64,000 bases of DNA from Halichoerus grypus. Its lineage: Eukaryota; Chordata; Mammalia; Carnivora; Phocidae. This document shows, piece by piece, positions 23,070-34,026 of this stretch; within the stretch, counting starts at the first letter, position 1; each line of letters starts with the position of its first letter. The notes below the pieces were generated by a model that saw only the letters and a list, made by a program, of their open reading frames with translations, was not told the DNA's origin and made no database searches. The stretch lies in the NCBI RefSeq assembly GCF_964656455.1, contig NC_135724.1, positions 9,539,466 to 9,603,465 on the forward strand, written 5' to 3'. Both the position numbers and the translations under genes were made by a program.

Positions 23070-25145
23070 ATTTGTAATTCTGGAAGGAATTATTGTTCAC
23101 CTATCTTGTACCAAAAATTGTTCTAGGTTCTGGGACTATTGCAGGAAACAAAGCAGTCACAAATTTGCCTCATGGAGTTTCTGTTCTAATGTAGAGAGAG
23201 AAAATAAACATAGTAAAGTAGTTTTATGGTATCCTAGAAGGTGTTAAGATCTCAGGAGGAAAACAAGGCAATGTAAGGAAGAATGTAATAGGAACTGCTG
23301 GGGCGGTAGGGTTGTTACTATTTTAAAGAAAGCAGTAGAAGTTGGTCTCACTGGGCAGGTGGTATTTGAACAAAGACTGGAGTAAGTATGTGAGCAAACC
23401 ATTTGAAGTTGGGAGTATATTTTTCTGGGCAGACAGCCTGACACGTGCAAAACCTTGAAAAGAGAGCACATTTGCCGTGCCCTACAGAATAGACTGGGAA
23501 GAGTGGTGGGAGTAAAAGTGGGGAAGGTGACTTAACTTTTACTCCAGAAAGGATAGGAAGACATTGAAGGGTTGGAGGGAAGGACTGACATCATCATCTG
23601 TCTTTCATTTTAATAAGACCATGCTGGCTCCTGGTTTAAGAAGATACTGTAAACCTAGTGGTACAGTGATTGCAAGGAGGTCAGATTCTAAATGTGTTGA
23701 AGGTTGAGTCAAGAGGATTTATTGATCAAATAGATTTGGATGCAAAAGAGAAAAGCTAGCAATGACCTCATTTTGCTTTTCCTTGTGAGGAATGGGAAGC
23801 ATATGACTACATCAGGTCAAGCAAGAAGACCAGGAACTTAGCTTTGAATATAGTAAGATTAGGATGCCACTTTGGATGAAGAGGTGGAGATGTCACATTA
23901 GCAGCAGACACAGGATACTGGAGGTAACAGGATTGACACAGACTTGGGATATATTTGAAGTCATATTCCTAGATGAGATCCTCAAGATGGTACACATAGA
24001 TGCAGAAGAGGAGTGACCAAGACTGAGCCTGGGAAATCTCCTAAAGTTAGTAAATTAGGAGAAAGCAGAGGAAGCAGCAAAGAATGAGTGTAAGCAATGC
24101 TGACATAAGAAAGCAACCCAGAAAGCATGGTCTAGGAGGTGTCTTAAGGAGAAAGAAATGACCATGGTTCAATAATGCTGATAAGTTTGTAAGAGGGATA
24201 AACACTTCCTTGGCAGATTTAGTCATGTGTCTGTCATCAGAGGTCTTTGCAAGACTAGTTTCAGTGCAGGGACAGACGGCAGCAAAAGCCTGAATATGTG
24301 GTTTCATAGAAACTGGGAGACATGTTAGAGAGTAAAGGAAAGCCTAGATAAAGATGGATCTCAATGGGGTGTGTTGAGGAGAGGAGGTTCCTGTTTATGT
24401 GGAAAGGTAAGAGCATAGGTAAATGCTGATAAAAATGATCCAGAAGAGAGTGAAGACAGGATGCAAGTGATGGGGAACACAGGTGGAGTGATGCCATTGG
24501 GAGGGCAGGATGCACCATCTTAGTGCACCTGGGGCACACACATTTTTTGCAGGTGAAGATCCCGAATACACAAATGAATGGAAAATAAATACTTAGCTGT
24601 TCAGGGAAAAGAGTGCTCTGGAGGCTTTATAAATGTGTGTTTTAATTAGTTCAAAAGCTGAAGCCTTTTACATTAAATAGCATTGATAGTTTGTTATGAG
24701 CTGTCCTTGTATAGGTAGGCCCCGCCCCTTTCCCCCCCAGACCCCCCCCCCACACTTCCTTCTTTTGAAAAGGGAAGACATTATATGGGCACCAGTGCAG
24801 GGACGTGGGGAGCTATGGTTTTGGAAAGCTGTGGACGTTTTTGTGTGATAACTGGAATTGTCTTCGTGAAATAAGAAGCAAGGTTAACCCCTGTGTGTGA
24901 GGAAGGGTGAAGGGATGTAGGAACACAGGGGAGAGGAGATTTGGTGAAGCAACCATTTAGGACATGGGAAAGCAAATACAACTGGGAATCATAAAGGCAA
25001 TGCCAGTTCATCAAGTAGCACCAACCTGATATCATGTTTCTGGGTTTTATTTTTCTCCAGCCAAGTATGGGTCCAGGTGCAGAGAAGCAGAATGGGTACA
25101 GAATTGGAATATAGTGAAGGATGTTCCCCCCCTCTCCAGACAGTA
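23070..25145 (-). mobile_element. Long L2 LINE with reverse-transcriptase relics
   Basis: The right-to-left order follows L2 ORF2 for about 2 kb. Near 25,060-24,790 the minus frame contains L-A-S-Y-F-T-K-T-I, like the L2 segment L-A-S-Y-F-T-E-K-I. Further on, 24,300-24,130 gives T-E-T-S-L-A-K-T-S-D-D-R-H, like T-E-T-A-L-V-K-V-T-N-D-L-H of the reverse transcriptase, followed by L-S-A-L-L-N-H where L2 has L-S-A-A-F-D-T-V-D-H. The C-terminus is visible at 23,470-23,250, and the 3' UTR ends near 23,075 with GTACCAAAAATTGTTCTAGG on the + strand. The four minus ORFs 23244-23471, 24047-24307, 24261-24539 and 24781-25176 are pieces of this one element. It has many stops and frameshifts and cannot be active. 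A C-rich tract at 24,720-24,765 interrupts it. Confidence 0.8.
24720..24765. repeat. C-rich low-complexity tract
   Basis: Runs of C up to about 11 (CCCCGCCCC, ACCCCCCCCCCC) on the + strand, unusual in otherwise AT-rich DNA and sitting inside the L2. Confidence 0.8.
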
Positions 25146-25149
25146 GGAG

Positions 25150-25972
25150 GAAGTCATAGAGGGACAAACCAGTCAACTATTATGCAAATAAGTGAATATC
25201 TTTGATTTGTCTATGATGTTCATTTATTTTGAAAGTTAGGTTTGTTATTTTGCTCAGTTTTTTAAATAATATTACCTACAGGTTTATCTAAAAACATTTT
25301 ATCTTTATAATACTCAAAACGTGGAAGAGGGAATTTTTCAGAATATGTAAATAAAATTTTAAAAATACTTTGTTATTTAGGAAAAATATTTGATCCTAAT
25401 AAAGATGGTGTTTTATTTTGATCAAGATGAAGTTATTTACAGTGAATCATCAGTATTTTGATATTTTGTTCTTTCATACGTGTGCAGGCAAGAATACACA
25501 ATAAGGTTGTTTTTTTATTCTCAGCTGTTGAGAAAATACAAATTTGAATAAGAATAAATACAGTAAATCCCCTCTTATAATTATGCCAACATTATAAGAA
25601 ACAGAGTAAATAAATTATAACAAATGACTCCACATAGGAGAAGTATTTCCAGAACAAGTTTCAGAAAAGCAGAGGTACTTGGATTTAAAATCTAAGCATA
25701 TTAACTGAAAATAACTGGTTAGGTTCTGAGTCCACAAGTAAGGAGGGGAATTGGGTCACTGGAAAAACGACTATATTCATTTCTTAGAACTACTTGAGGA
25801 AACAATTAATTGGATTTGAATTACAAAATGGTAACCTGCGTATATTCTAGTAGTATTAAATATACATCATAATCAGAATCTTCTTGTCCATTCCCATTGT
25901 CCTTTCAAATTTCACACAGTTCCAATGTTTTCTAGCACATAAGATCATTTGTTTCTATAAAACTAAATATAT
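25150..25972. other. AT-rich stretch with possible DNA-transposon relic
   Basis: Imperfect inverted ends AATCCCCTCTTAT (about 25567) and GTAAGGAGGGGAATT (about 25738) bracket roughly 190 bp, which would fit a non-autonomous DNA transposon. The identification is weak and no family is assigned. Nothing else is recognised. Confidence 0.3.
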
Positions 25973-25988
25973 CTCCACACTTTCTTTC

Positions 25989-26153
25989 CTTTTTTTTTTT
26001 TTTTAAGATTTTGTTTTGTGTAAGAAACAGAGCATGAGGGGAGAGGCAGAGGGAGAGGGAGAGGCAGACTCTCCACTGAGCAGATCCCCGGACCCCAGGA
26101 TCATGACCTGAGCTGAAGGCAGATGCTTCACTGACTAAGCCCCCCAGGCGCCC
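25989..26153 (-). mobile_element. Can-SINE, internally shortened
   Basis: T-rich tail, GAGAGGCAGAGGGAGAGGGA body, head TAAGCCCCCCAGGCGCCC. Target-site duplication CTCCACACTTTCTTTC / CTCCATACTTTCTTTC (25973-25988, 26154-26169) with one mismatch. The segment between 'CACTGAGCAG' and 'ATCCCCGGACCC' lacks the usual block of about 25 bases. Confidence 0.94.
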
Positions 26154-26169
26154 CTCCATACTTTCTTTC

Positions 26170-27600
26170 ATTGACCTGCATCCATTGCATAGGTAACAAG
26201 CAGGGAAAGTGAGGTTACTTTCTAACGGTTCTGGAGTGAGCACTGGAGTCGGATGTTCTTTAAATTAAAAAAAAAAAAAAAAAGTGTTATTTTTAGTATT
26301 ACTGAAGGAAAAGTAAGGCTGAAAAATAATAACCTCATAATCTTAAGGAAAATTAAGCATGTTAAATAGAAGTTAAATGTGGAAGGAATATTGTCTCTCT
26401 CTCTACCACATTTACATCCTAAATATCCTGGCCTCAATTTATTTCTTAAATTATGTCCGCACAAAGAAACATTAGGACATTATTTAGGAAAAATTTTAAT
26501 GAATATTACTGTAACAAAAATTTTAACAGAATAATATGCATTTACTGTTGGTAAACTATCGCCATGATGTTTCCACCTAATGATTGAATGCAATGCCAAG
26601 TACTCCAACAATAAAATTAATCTCTAAACACAAGGATAGAATCTATTCATATTCATTTCTTTACACATATTTTACTGATTTATACATTGTCTACACACTA
26701 CTAATTCAAATAAATTTCATGTTTTAGCTCATTTTTTATTTATTGGTAGGACCAAACATAGTGTTTGTGTGTGTGTATACATATATACATGGAAATACCC
26801 ATACATGTATACTCACACACAGACATACACTTTGAGTACCACACATACTGCATGTACGGTATGGAACTTTATTTTTAAGGTTTTCTTCGGTTGTTCGTTT
26901 TTCTGAACCAATGTTCACTGATAACAATATATTTAAACTATGCAGTTTAAGCTTATTTTTATAGTTAATAGTCTTGCTGCTTATTTATTATTCATGATTC
27001 TCTTTTGGGTTCAGAATAAAATATGTCTGTTTTAAGTGTTCAACTAATGTTTCCTTCCACAAAGAAAATTTAAATCATTTTTAATACTAGTAAGTGGAAA
27101 ATCTTTTTTAAAAAAATTTCCTTTTAAAATTGAGGTATCTTATAAACTTGCATCTTGTAAACATTTATATTTCTCACATACCAGCATAAACAACTCTTAG
27201 ATTTATAAATGAAATCAATACACAGCAAATATTCTTTCTTTAGGTTATTTTTAAGACATCTGTGGTATGATACGGAATATTGAAAAGTGAGAACAAGCTG
27301 AATGAACATTTGCTTTTCTTACAGAAAAAGACACATTATATATCACTATCGTAAGAATGTTTTAAACATGAGCTATTTCAGATCCTGCCAAACTACTTTT
27401 AATAAAGAAAGAGAACATTTCACTGGGTGAGAATAAGTACGAGGTAAGGTTCATCATTATTTAATGGGCCTATGTACTTAATGATTTAATAACGAATTAA
27501 CAAAGTTTACATAAGCTGTCGGTTTAAATTTCACCGCAAAATGCAAAATCATTGATTGCAAAGTCAAATGCCTTTCCCCTCAGCTGAAATAAAGTATGTG
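26170..27600. other. AT-rich stretch with simple repeats
   Basis: A17-18 run at about 26266-26283. (TG)n and TA/CA alternation at 26764-26830, including an inverted pair TACATATATACATG / CATACATGTATA. No gene. Confidence 0.55.
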
Positions 27601-27618
27601 CAGGAAATGTTGGTTTTA

Positions 27619-27830
27619 TTTATTTTTTTATTTTATTTTATTTTTTTTAAAGCTTTTATTTATTTATTTGACAGAGACACAGCGAGAGAGGGAACACAAC
27701 CAGGGGGAGTGGGAGAGGGAGAAGCAGGCTTCCCGCTGAGCAGGGAGCCCCATGTGGGGCTCAATCCCAGGACCCTGGGATCGTGACCTGAGCCCAAGGC
27801 AGACACTTAGACTGAGCCATCCAGGCACCC
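27619..27830 (-). mobile_element. Can-SINE with perfect 18-bp target-site duplication
   Basis: Tail (ATTTT)n and TTTATTTATTTATTTGACAG at left; head GAGCCATCCAGGCACCCC at right. CAGGAAATGTTGGTTTTA flanks on both sides (27601-27618, 27831-27848) without mismatch. The plus ORF 27556-27786 is read-through. Confidence 0.96.
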
Positions 27831-27883
27831 CAGGAAATGTTGGTTTTAAAGGTAGTTTTCTTTAAAAATACAGACACTACTAT

Positions 27884-28256
27884 GTTCTGCTTTCATCTGA
27901 AGATTTGTGTCCCCCAAAATTCATCAGGCATCACCTAATGCCCAAGGTGATGGTTATTAAGACATGGGTCCTTTGGGAGGTGCTTAGTTCTTGAGGGCAG
28001 AGCCCTCATGATGAGATTACTGCCCCTTTGAAAGGCACCCAGCAGAGTTTCCTTGTTCCTTCCACCTTGTGGACACATCAAAAAGCTGAAGTCAGCAGTC
28101 TGCAACCCAGAAAAGGGACTTCACAGAACCCAGCCATGCTAGCACCTTGATCTTGGACTTCCCAGCCTCCAGAACTGCGAGCAATAAATTCCTGCTGTTT
28201 ATAAACTATGTAGTTTGTGGTATTTTGTTATAGCAGCCCAAATGGACTAAGATACC
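27884..28256 (+). mobile_element. MLT1A-type (ERVL-MaLR) solo LTR
   Basis: Nearly complete: GTGTCCCCCAAAATTCATCA near the 5' end, GGTCCTTTGGGAGGTGCTTA, CCTCATGATGAGATTACTGC, GACTTCCCAGCCTCCAGAAC, a polyadenylation signal in GCGAGCAATAAATTC, and the 3' end GTATTTTGTTATAGCAGCCC. No internal retroviral sequence adjoins it, so it is a solo LTR. Confidence 0.88.
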
Positions 28257-28398
28257 ATCTTTGGTTTTGCTTATCAGATCTCGTTTAGGGATTAATATTA
28301 TTTAGTAAGAATTTTGAATAATCTTAATCTAACACCACCGTAAAACCATCATTTCTAAACTGCACATTTTAAAAAGTACACTTCAGAATGTTTTGCTA

Positions 28399-28588
28399 GG
28401 GGCGCCTGGGTGGCTCAGTCGGTTAAGTGTCTGCCTTCAGCTCAGGTCATGACCCCAGGGTCCTGGGGTTAAGCTTTGCATCAGGATCCCCACTCAGCAG
28501 GAAGCCTGCTTCTCCCTCTCCTTCTGCCTGCCACTCCCTCTGCTTGTGCTCTCTCTCTCTCTGTCAAGTAAGTAAAGACTTAAAGAAA
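28399..28588 (+). mobile_element. Can-SINE, first arm of an inverted pair
   Basis: Head GGGGCGCCTGGGTGGCTCAG, body with CAGCAGGAAGCCTGCTTCTC, (CT)n and tail GTCAAGTAAGTAAAGACTTA. The following minus-strand SINE is inserted in this tail, so the two form a tail-to-tail inverted repeat. Confidence 0.95.
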
Positions 28589-28591
28589 TTT

Positions 28592-28769
28592 TTTTAAAGA
28601 TTTTATTTATTTATTTGAGAGAGAGAGAGCATGAGAAGGGGGAGAGTCAGAGGGAGAAGCAGACTCCTTGCTGAGCAGGGAGCCCGATGTGGGACTCGAT
28701 CCTTGGATTCCAGGATCATGACCTGAGCCGAAGGCAGTCGCTTCACCAACTGAGCCACCCAGGCGCCCC
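28592..28769 (-). mobile_element. Can-SINE, second arm inserted in the tail of the first
   Basis: AAAGATTTTATTTATTTATT tail on the left and GAGCCACCCAGGCGCCCC on the right. AAAGAAATTTTTTT before and AAAAAAATTTTTTT after look like the target-site duplication, drawn from the first SINE's A-rich tail. Confidence 0.94.
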
Positions 28770-28784
28770 TAAAAAAATTTTTTT

Positions 28785-30484
28785 TACAAATGATTTGCTA
28801 ATGTTATAATTGAGTTGTCTTATTAGATTTATATAATTGAGATGTTACAAGATTGAGACACTAAAACATTAGTATATTTTCAACCAAATGTTAGTAATAA
28901 CCCAAACGAAAATATCATGTGCAAATGTTAATAAGACTTTAGTTATAGGTATGCATACATTACATGATCTAAAACTACATGAATGCATTTTCTATTTTTA
29001 CTCTTTAAAGAACACAATCAATTTTATAGTTTTCCAAAATTGTAGATGACAATTTATGCTGCTTTTTCTCATATAAATTGGGAAGAGAGTCCTTTTTCTT
29101 CACAGATATTGAACTTCTTCGTGACCTCTTAGGGCTGTAGAACTGAAGTCCATGTCATTGCTACCAGACTAGAGGAGAGACTCTTGAAATTGTGCAGCTC
29201 ATGAATTTCTTTGTGTTGCCTTCAGCATAGGTAGGAGAGGCTATTAAACTGAGCAGTGGTTGCTGCCCCCTGCTTGATACCATGTGTCAGATTTTAAATT
29301 CTTTCCTATCCAGCCTTGTAATGCATGCATTTCCCAGTCACGGGCTTGTGGGATTTTAGGTGAGTTATATTCATCTGGGGTTATTTTATAATCACTCAGA
29401 GGCTCCATTCTTTACTTTTTGCTTCCTGTTTTATTTTAAATCTCACAAATAAAACTAAGCATTTTTACTTTTCATGAAATATTGATCACTGGTGTTTCCA
29501 ATAAAGGCTTTATCAAAAGGGATGTTCACGAGAACACAAGTGAAAATGTTTCTTAAATAACATTAGGTTTTGAAATTATAATTATTTTATTTAAAGAAAT
29601 AAGCTTTAATTACTTTTTCTCAAATTAAAAAAATTCCTATTGACTTTATAGGAATCAAAGAGTCCATTTCCAAGGTAACTTCTAATATTAGGGCTAGTTA
29701 GAAACACATATCTATTTGAGAATTTAGTATAGATGAGTAGAGAAGGAAGATATGCCACATTCCAGATGAAATGGACAACAGAGTTTTGCAGAATGCATTT
29801 TAGAAACATTTACTCCTAGTATATTCACTCCTGCACAGTTTGGGGAATTCCACAAGAGTGTAAATGCTGTCAAAATTGTAATGAAATTAAATTTCATTAG
29901 GTGTTCTTTCCTTATTCCCTATTCTTCCTCATATTAACATATGCAAATTATCTCCCCACCCCAGGTTCCCACCCTTCCACTTACACCTGAGAAATCAGTA
30001 AGGTTCCATGCCAGGTGATTTGTAGGGTGCCAATTCCAAGACTTTAGGAAACATTTTGTTGCAAGGTATAATTCACAGCCTACCAATTCCACATTGTTAT
30101 ACAAAAGCAGTTCTCATTTTCAAACAAAATAACAGCTGCACTCTGAATGCTTTTGAAGGAGCATACCAGGCGAACTGAAACAATTCATGAAAAGAGAAAT
30201 GGAAAAGGGAAAAATTTTATAGAATAGCTTTAATATGTCTCAATATTTTAGAAGTAATAGGGGTTAACTGGCAAGCATGCCAACATTATATAGACTATAT
30301 GAGGTATCCACCTTAACATTTAATCCATCCCCTTCAATGACCTGGAAAGGATTTAAACCCATTGTCTTTCTTTTTTGGCTAGAACTCTTCTGTGCTATTA
30401 TATTTCTCCTCCACTCATCCCTTTCTATTTTTTGGTATCTCCTCAGGGTAGCATTTGTTTGCACCAAGGATACACCTTTATTTC
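28785..30484. other. Unassigned stretch
   Basis: No gene, RNA or clear repeat. Overlapping opposed ORFs at 30264-30492 are treated as chance. Confidence 0.5.
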
Positions 30485-30497
30485 ACAGATGACCTTT

Positions 30498-30714
30498 TTT
30501 ATTTTATTTTATGTATTTATTTATTTATTTATTTTTATAAAATATTTTATTTAGTTGACAGAGAGAAAGAGAGCATGAGCGGGATGAGGAGCAGAGAGAG
30601 AAGCAGGCTCCCCACTGAGCAGGGAGCCCGGATGCGGGGCTCGATCCCAGGACTCTCGGATCACGACCTGAGCTGAAGGCAGATGCTTAGCTGACTGAGC
30701 CACCTAGGCGCCCT
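30498..30714 (-). mobile_element. Can-SINE with 13-bp target-site duplication
   Basis: Tail (TTTA)n, body with GGATGCGGGGCTCGATCCC, head GAGCCACCTAGGCGCCC. ACAGATGACCTTT at 30485-30497 and 30715-30727. ORF 30455-30676 is read-through. Confidence 0.95.
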
Positions 30715-30932
30715 ACAGATGACCTTTCTTATGTCAGCACAATTAAATTATTTAAAATACTGTAAATCATATTTTAAAAGTTAGATATGCATTTATGGAC
30801 TCTTTCATAAATACATATATATGTGAATGTATTCATACAAAAAATGTGAAAGGTTGTATTTCAGTTGCCAGTAGGTATCTTGGGACAATGGGTATATAAC
30901 TTTTATATATAGGCCTGATGCAACAAATTTTA

Positions 30933-31392
30933 GATGGCCCTGACTTATGATGGTGCAAAGGTAATGAACACTCCATGGAACCCATACCTGGAATTCCGAA
31001 TGTGAACATTTTCCTGGGCTAGCCACGTGCAGCATGATCCTTTTGTTGTGATGCTGGGCAGCGACCACAAGGCTTCACTCAGCCAGCGACCATGAAAGTC
31101 AACAACTGATACACTGACAACCATCTGCACTTACACAAACACTATTTCTCACTCTCAGTACAGCATTCAATAAGTTACATGAGATAATCAACACTTTATT
31201 ATCAAATGGGCTTGTGCAAGGTGATTTGGCCCAACTATAGGCTACTGTGAGTGTTCTGAGCACATTTAAGGCAGGCTAGACTAAGCTATGATGTTTGGTA
31301 GGCTATATGTTTGAAGTGTTTTTGATTTAGATATTTTCCACTTATGATGGGTCTATCCTGACATAACCCCATCATAAGTCAAGGAAGGTCTT
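30933..31392. mobile_element. Tigger-like non-autonomous DNA transposon
   Basis: Ends are inverted: CCTGACTTATGATGG near the left and CCATCATAAGTCAAGG near the right, with TA dinucleotides at 30931-30932 and 31393-31394 as expected for a TA-targeting mariner/pogo-type element. The interior (TACATGAGATAATCAACACT, AGGCTACTGTGAGTGTTCTG, GGCAGGCTAGACTAAGCTAT) matches a dispersed mammalian repeat of the Tigger group as I remember it; the exact family is not assigned. It encodes no transposase. Confidence 0.7.
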
Positions 31393-31394
31393 TA

Positions 31395-31803
31395 CCACAA
31401 ACTGGGCAGCTGAAAACAACAGAAATGTGTTTTCTCACAGTTCTGGAGGTCAGATGTTCAAAATCAGGATGGCAGCAGGGCCCCACTCCCTAGATGGTTT
31501 TAGGGGAGAATCCTTTTTTGCCTCTTCTAGCTTGTGATGACTAGTCATCGGCTTATAGCAGTGTAACTCCCATCTCGGCCTGCATCTCCACATGGCCTTC
31601 TCTCTGTGTCTCTGTGTCCTCTCCTATTCTTCTAGGGGCACCAGTCACCAGATTTAAAGCCCACCCTACTTCTGGATGACTTTGTCTAGAGATCCTTGCC
31701 TTAATTCTATCGTCAAAGGCCCTATCTCCTAATAAGGTGGCATCCGGAGGGTTCCAGTGGATTTGAATGTGGAGAGGGGGTCATTCATTAACCCACTATG
31801 GTG
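31395..31803 (-). mobile_element. MLT1-type (ERVL-MaLR) solo LTR, antisense
   Basis: Reverse complement of an MLT1/MST-like LTR: CACAAACTGGGCAGCTGAAA, TCTCACAGTTCTGGAGGTCA, GGGGAGAATCCTTTTTTGCC, CACATGGCCTTCTCTCTGTG, CACCAGTCACCAGATTTAAA and CATTCATTAACCCACTAT. Starts immediately after the TA of the Tigger-like element. Confidence 0.85.
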
Positions 31804-33842
31804 GGATTACTGTGGACTGTAGTTTTCTTTGTTGTAGGCTAAGGTATTTTTTTTTTTCTATGTATATGCATTGTTTTTATAATCAGAAATTTGAAGATTT
31901 GTAATTTATTTTGGAAAAATTTATAATCAGTCATGGGTATTAAAAGAATAGATGGATGCAGATGGACATTGGAACTGGAAAGACCAGTTGGCATTATACG
32001 GAGCTCTGGATGGTTAAGCCATCTTCATGGATGTTATTTTTCTTTTTGGGGTTCTGCTTCTTAGGACATTAAGTCCAGCCTATTACTGATCATGGAGAGT
32101 GTTACCTGTTCAAATTACTTGCTCCTAAGAATCCCCTAGATGGTGAAGTCTTTGAAGTCAGGGATGATATTTAATTATTTCACAACTCTGCAGTACAAAA
32201 GACAACATGTGTACTTGACACATATTTAGTGAATAACTTAATGAATAAATGCCTTTGAAAAGACACTTTGCTTAAACTTTTCTGTAATTTCTTAACTCAT
32301 TTTGGCAACTTCAAACGTTCTGCCTTTGTGTATATTTCAGTCAGTTACTCACCTGCTTCCTGCATGCCTTTTGCCATTTTATATTTCTGATTTCTCCACT
32401 AATAGTTCATACATTTTTTGATGGTATACTTTATAATTCAATATAGCAATTTATCCTAGTTTCCTATTCACACAGATTTGTTTTTAATGTGTATTGAATA
32501 TAATTAATGAATTCTATTTCTTTACCCACAGACTGCACTAGGATGCACTGAAAACTTGCAAAAATTTAACTGGTAAACCAAGGGTGATTTTAGAAAGAGA
32601 AAAGAAAAGACCAGAACAACATGTATGGTTGTCCTAAAATAATACAAATAGCCATTACAGGCCTCTAAATTATTTGGTCAAAGGAAATTTTACAAGATAG
32701 AATTTTGACACCAAAATTCTTCTACTGATCAACTGTGGTCTGACTATTAAATTTGAATTATTTCATCCTATAAAAATTCCCACTGTGATAATCTCTGTGG
32801 GAACTTTAAAAATTACTCTTATGTTTATAGGTAAAAAAACAACAACAACAACAACAACAAAAAATAAAAACAAAACCTTTCCATCTTTTCAAAAAAAGCC
32901 TGGAGAGTAGGACACCCAAAGAGTAAGTGCGGAAATTAACCAGAAATTATGACCCTTGTCCAAATTTTATTAACCTGCAATCACTTTCTGAAGCATCATC
33001 CTTTTATAATCCCATAGGTTCAACACTTGTTATATTTGACTTCTCTTTCTTTCTGCCTTCCATATTTTAAAGTGCTAAGACTCATTAAACGTTGAAATGT
33101 TTTTGTATCCAGGAAACCTTAAGAAATAGGACAATGAAAGCAGGCTCCTTGGAAGCTAATTTCAAAAGACATTAACATATTTGAGAAAAAGTGTACATTA
33201 AGTTGAATTTGTTCAAACTCTTCTTTTGTATCCCCTCAGTTCTCCTCCTCCTCCTCCTTCTTCTTTTTCTTTTGTAATAACATTGCCAAGTTTGGGTATG
33301 AGGCTTACTAGAGTCCAATAAAACAAATGAGACACTTCCTCCTTCTTCTTCATTCCCAGAGTTTATGTAATATTAGTGCCATATTTACTTTAAATGTCTG
33401 AACCTGGAGTTTTCTTTCTGGGGAGAATTTGAAAAACATTTTTTTTAGTATATAAGGCTACTCATATTTTCTGTTTTATGTTGTGTCAAAATGAAAATAT
33501 ATATTTCAAAAAATTGTCTATTTAATCTAAGATGTCAATTTTATCTAATAATTGGTGGCATAAAGTTTTTCATAACATCCTCTTTCATATCTTTAAAATC
33601 CGTGGTAATCATTACCACTCTTTCATGTCTGCTATTTGCTTCTTATGTGTCCAGCATATAATTGATCTTGCTTTTTTTAAATTCATTATGACAATATTTA
33701 ATTGTAATGTTTGATATTTGATGTAATTATCAGCATAGTTAGATTTACATCTACCATTTAACTATTTATATTCCTTTTGTTAATCTGTTTTCTGTTCCTC
33801 TTTTTGTGCCTTGTTTCAGATTAAGTGAATTTTTAAAATTCT
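31804..33842. other. Unassigned AT-rich stretch with simple repeats
   Basis: (CAA)n at 32840-32862, and (TCC)n/(TTC)n at 33240-33275. No gene. ORF 33532-33714 has no family resemblance. Confidence 0.55.
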
Positions 33843-33858
33843 AAATAATGTATCTATT

Positions 33859-34010
33859 GGGGCGCCTGGGTGGCTCAGTCATGATCAAACCCCACATCGG
33901 GCTCCCTGCTCAGCGGGAAGCCTGCTTCTCCCTCTCCCGCTCCCCCTGCTTGTGTTCCCTCTCTTTCTGTGTCTCTCTCTGTCAAATAAATAAATGCAAT
34001 TTTTTAAAAA
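33859..34010 (+). mobile_element. Can-SINE lacking the promoter region
   Basis: Head GGGGCGCCTGGGTGGCTCAG runs directly into TCATGATCAAACCCCACATC, then a normal CT-rich body and tail. Roughly 28 and 16 bases are missing at two points, each between short direct repeats of the full-length sequence (GGCTCAG...GGCTCAG and GATC...GATC). The B-box region is disrupted. Target-site duplication AAATAATGTATCTATT (33843-33858, 34011-34026) is perfect, so the deletions arose in the source, during insertion or since. Confidence 0.94.
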
Positions 34011-34026
34011 AAATAATGTATCTATT

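Noticed and set aside
24781..25176. 131-codon minus ORF, the longest in the window
   Set aside because: It is a decayed piece of L2 ORF2; adjacent L2 pieces lie in other frames, so the frame is a survivor and not a gene.
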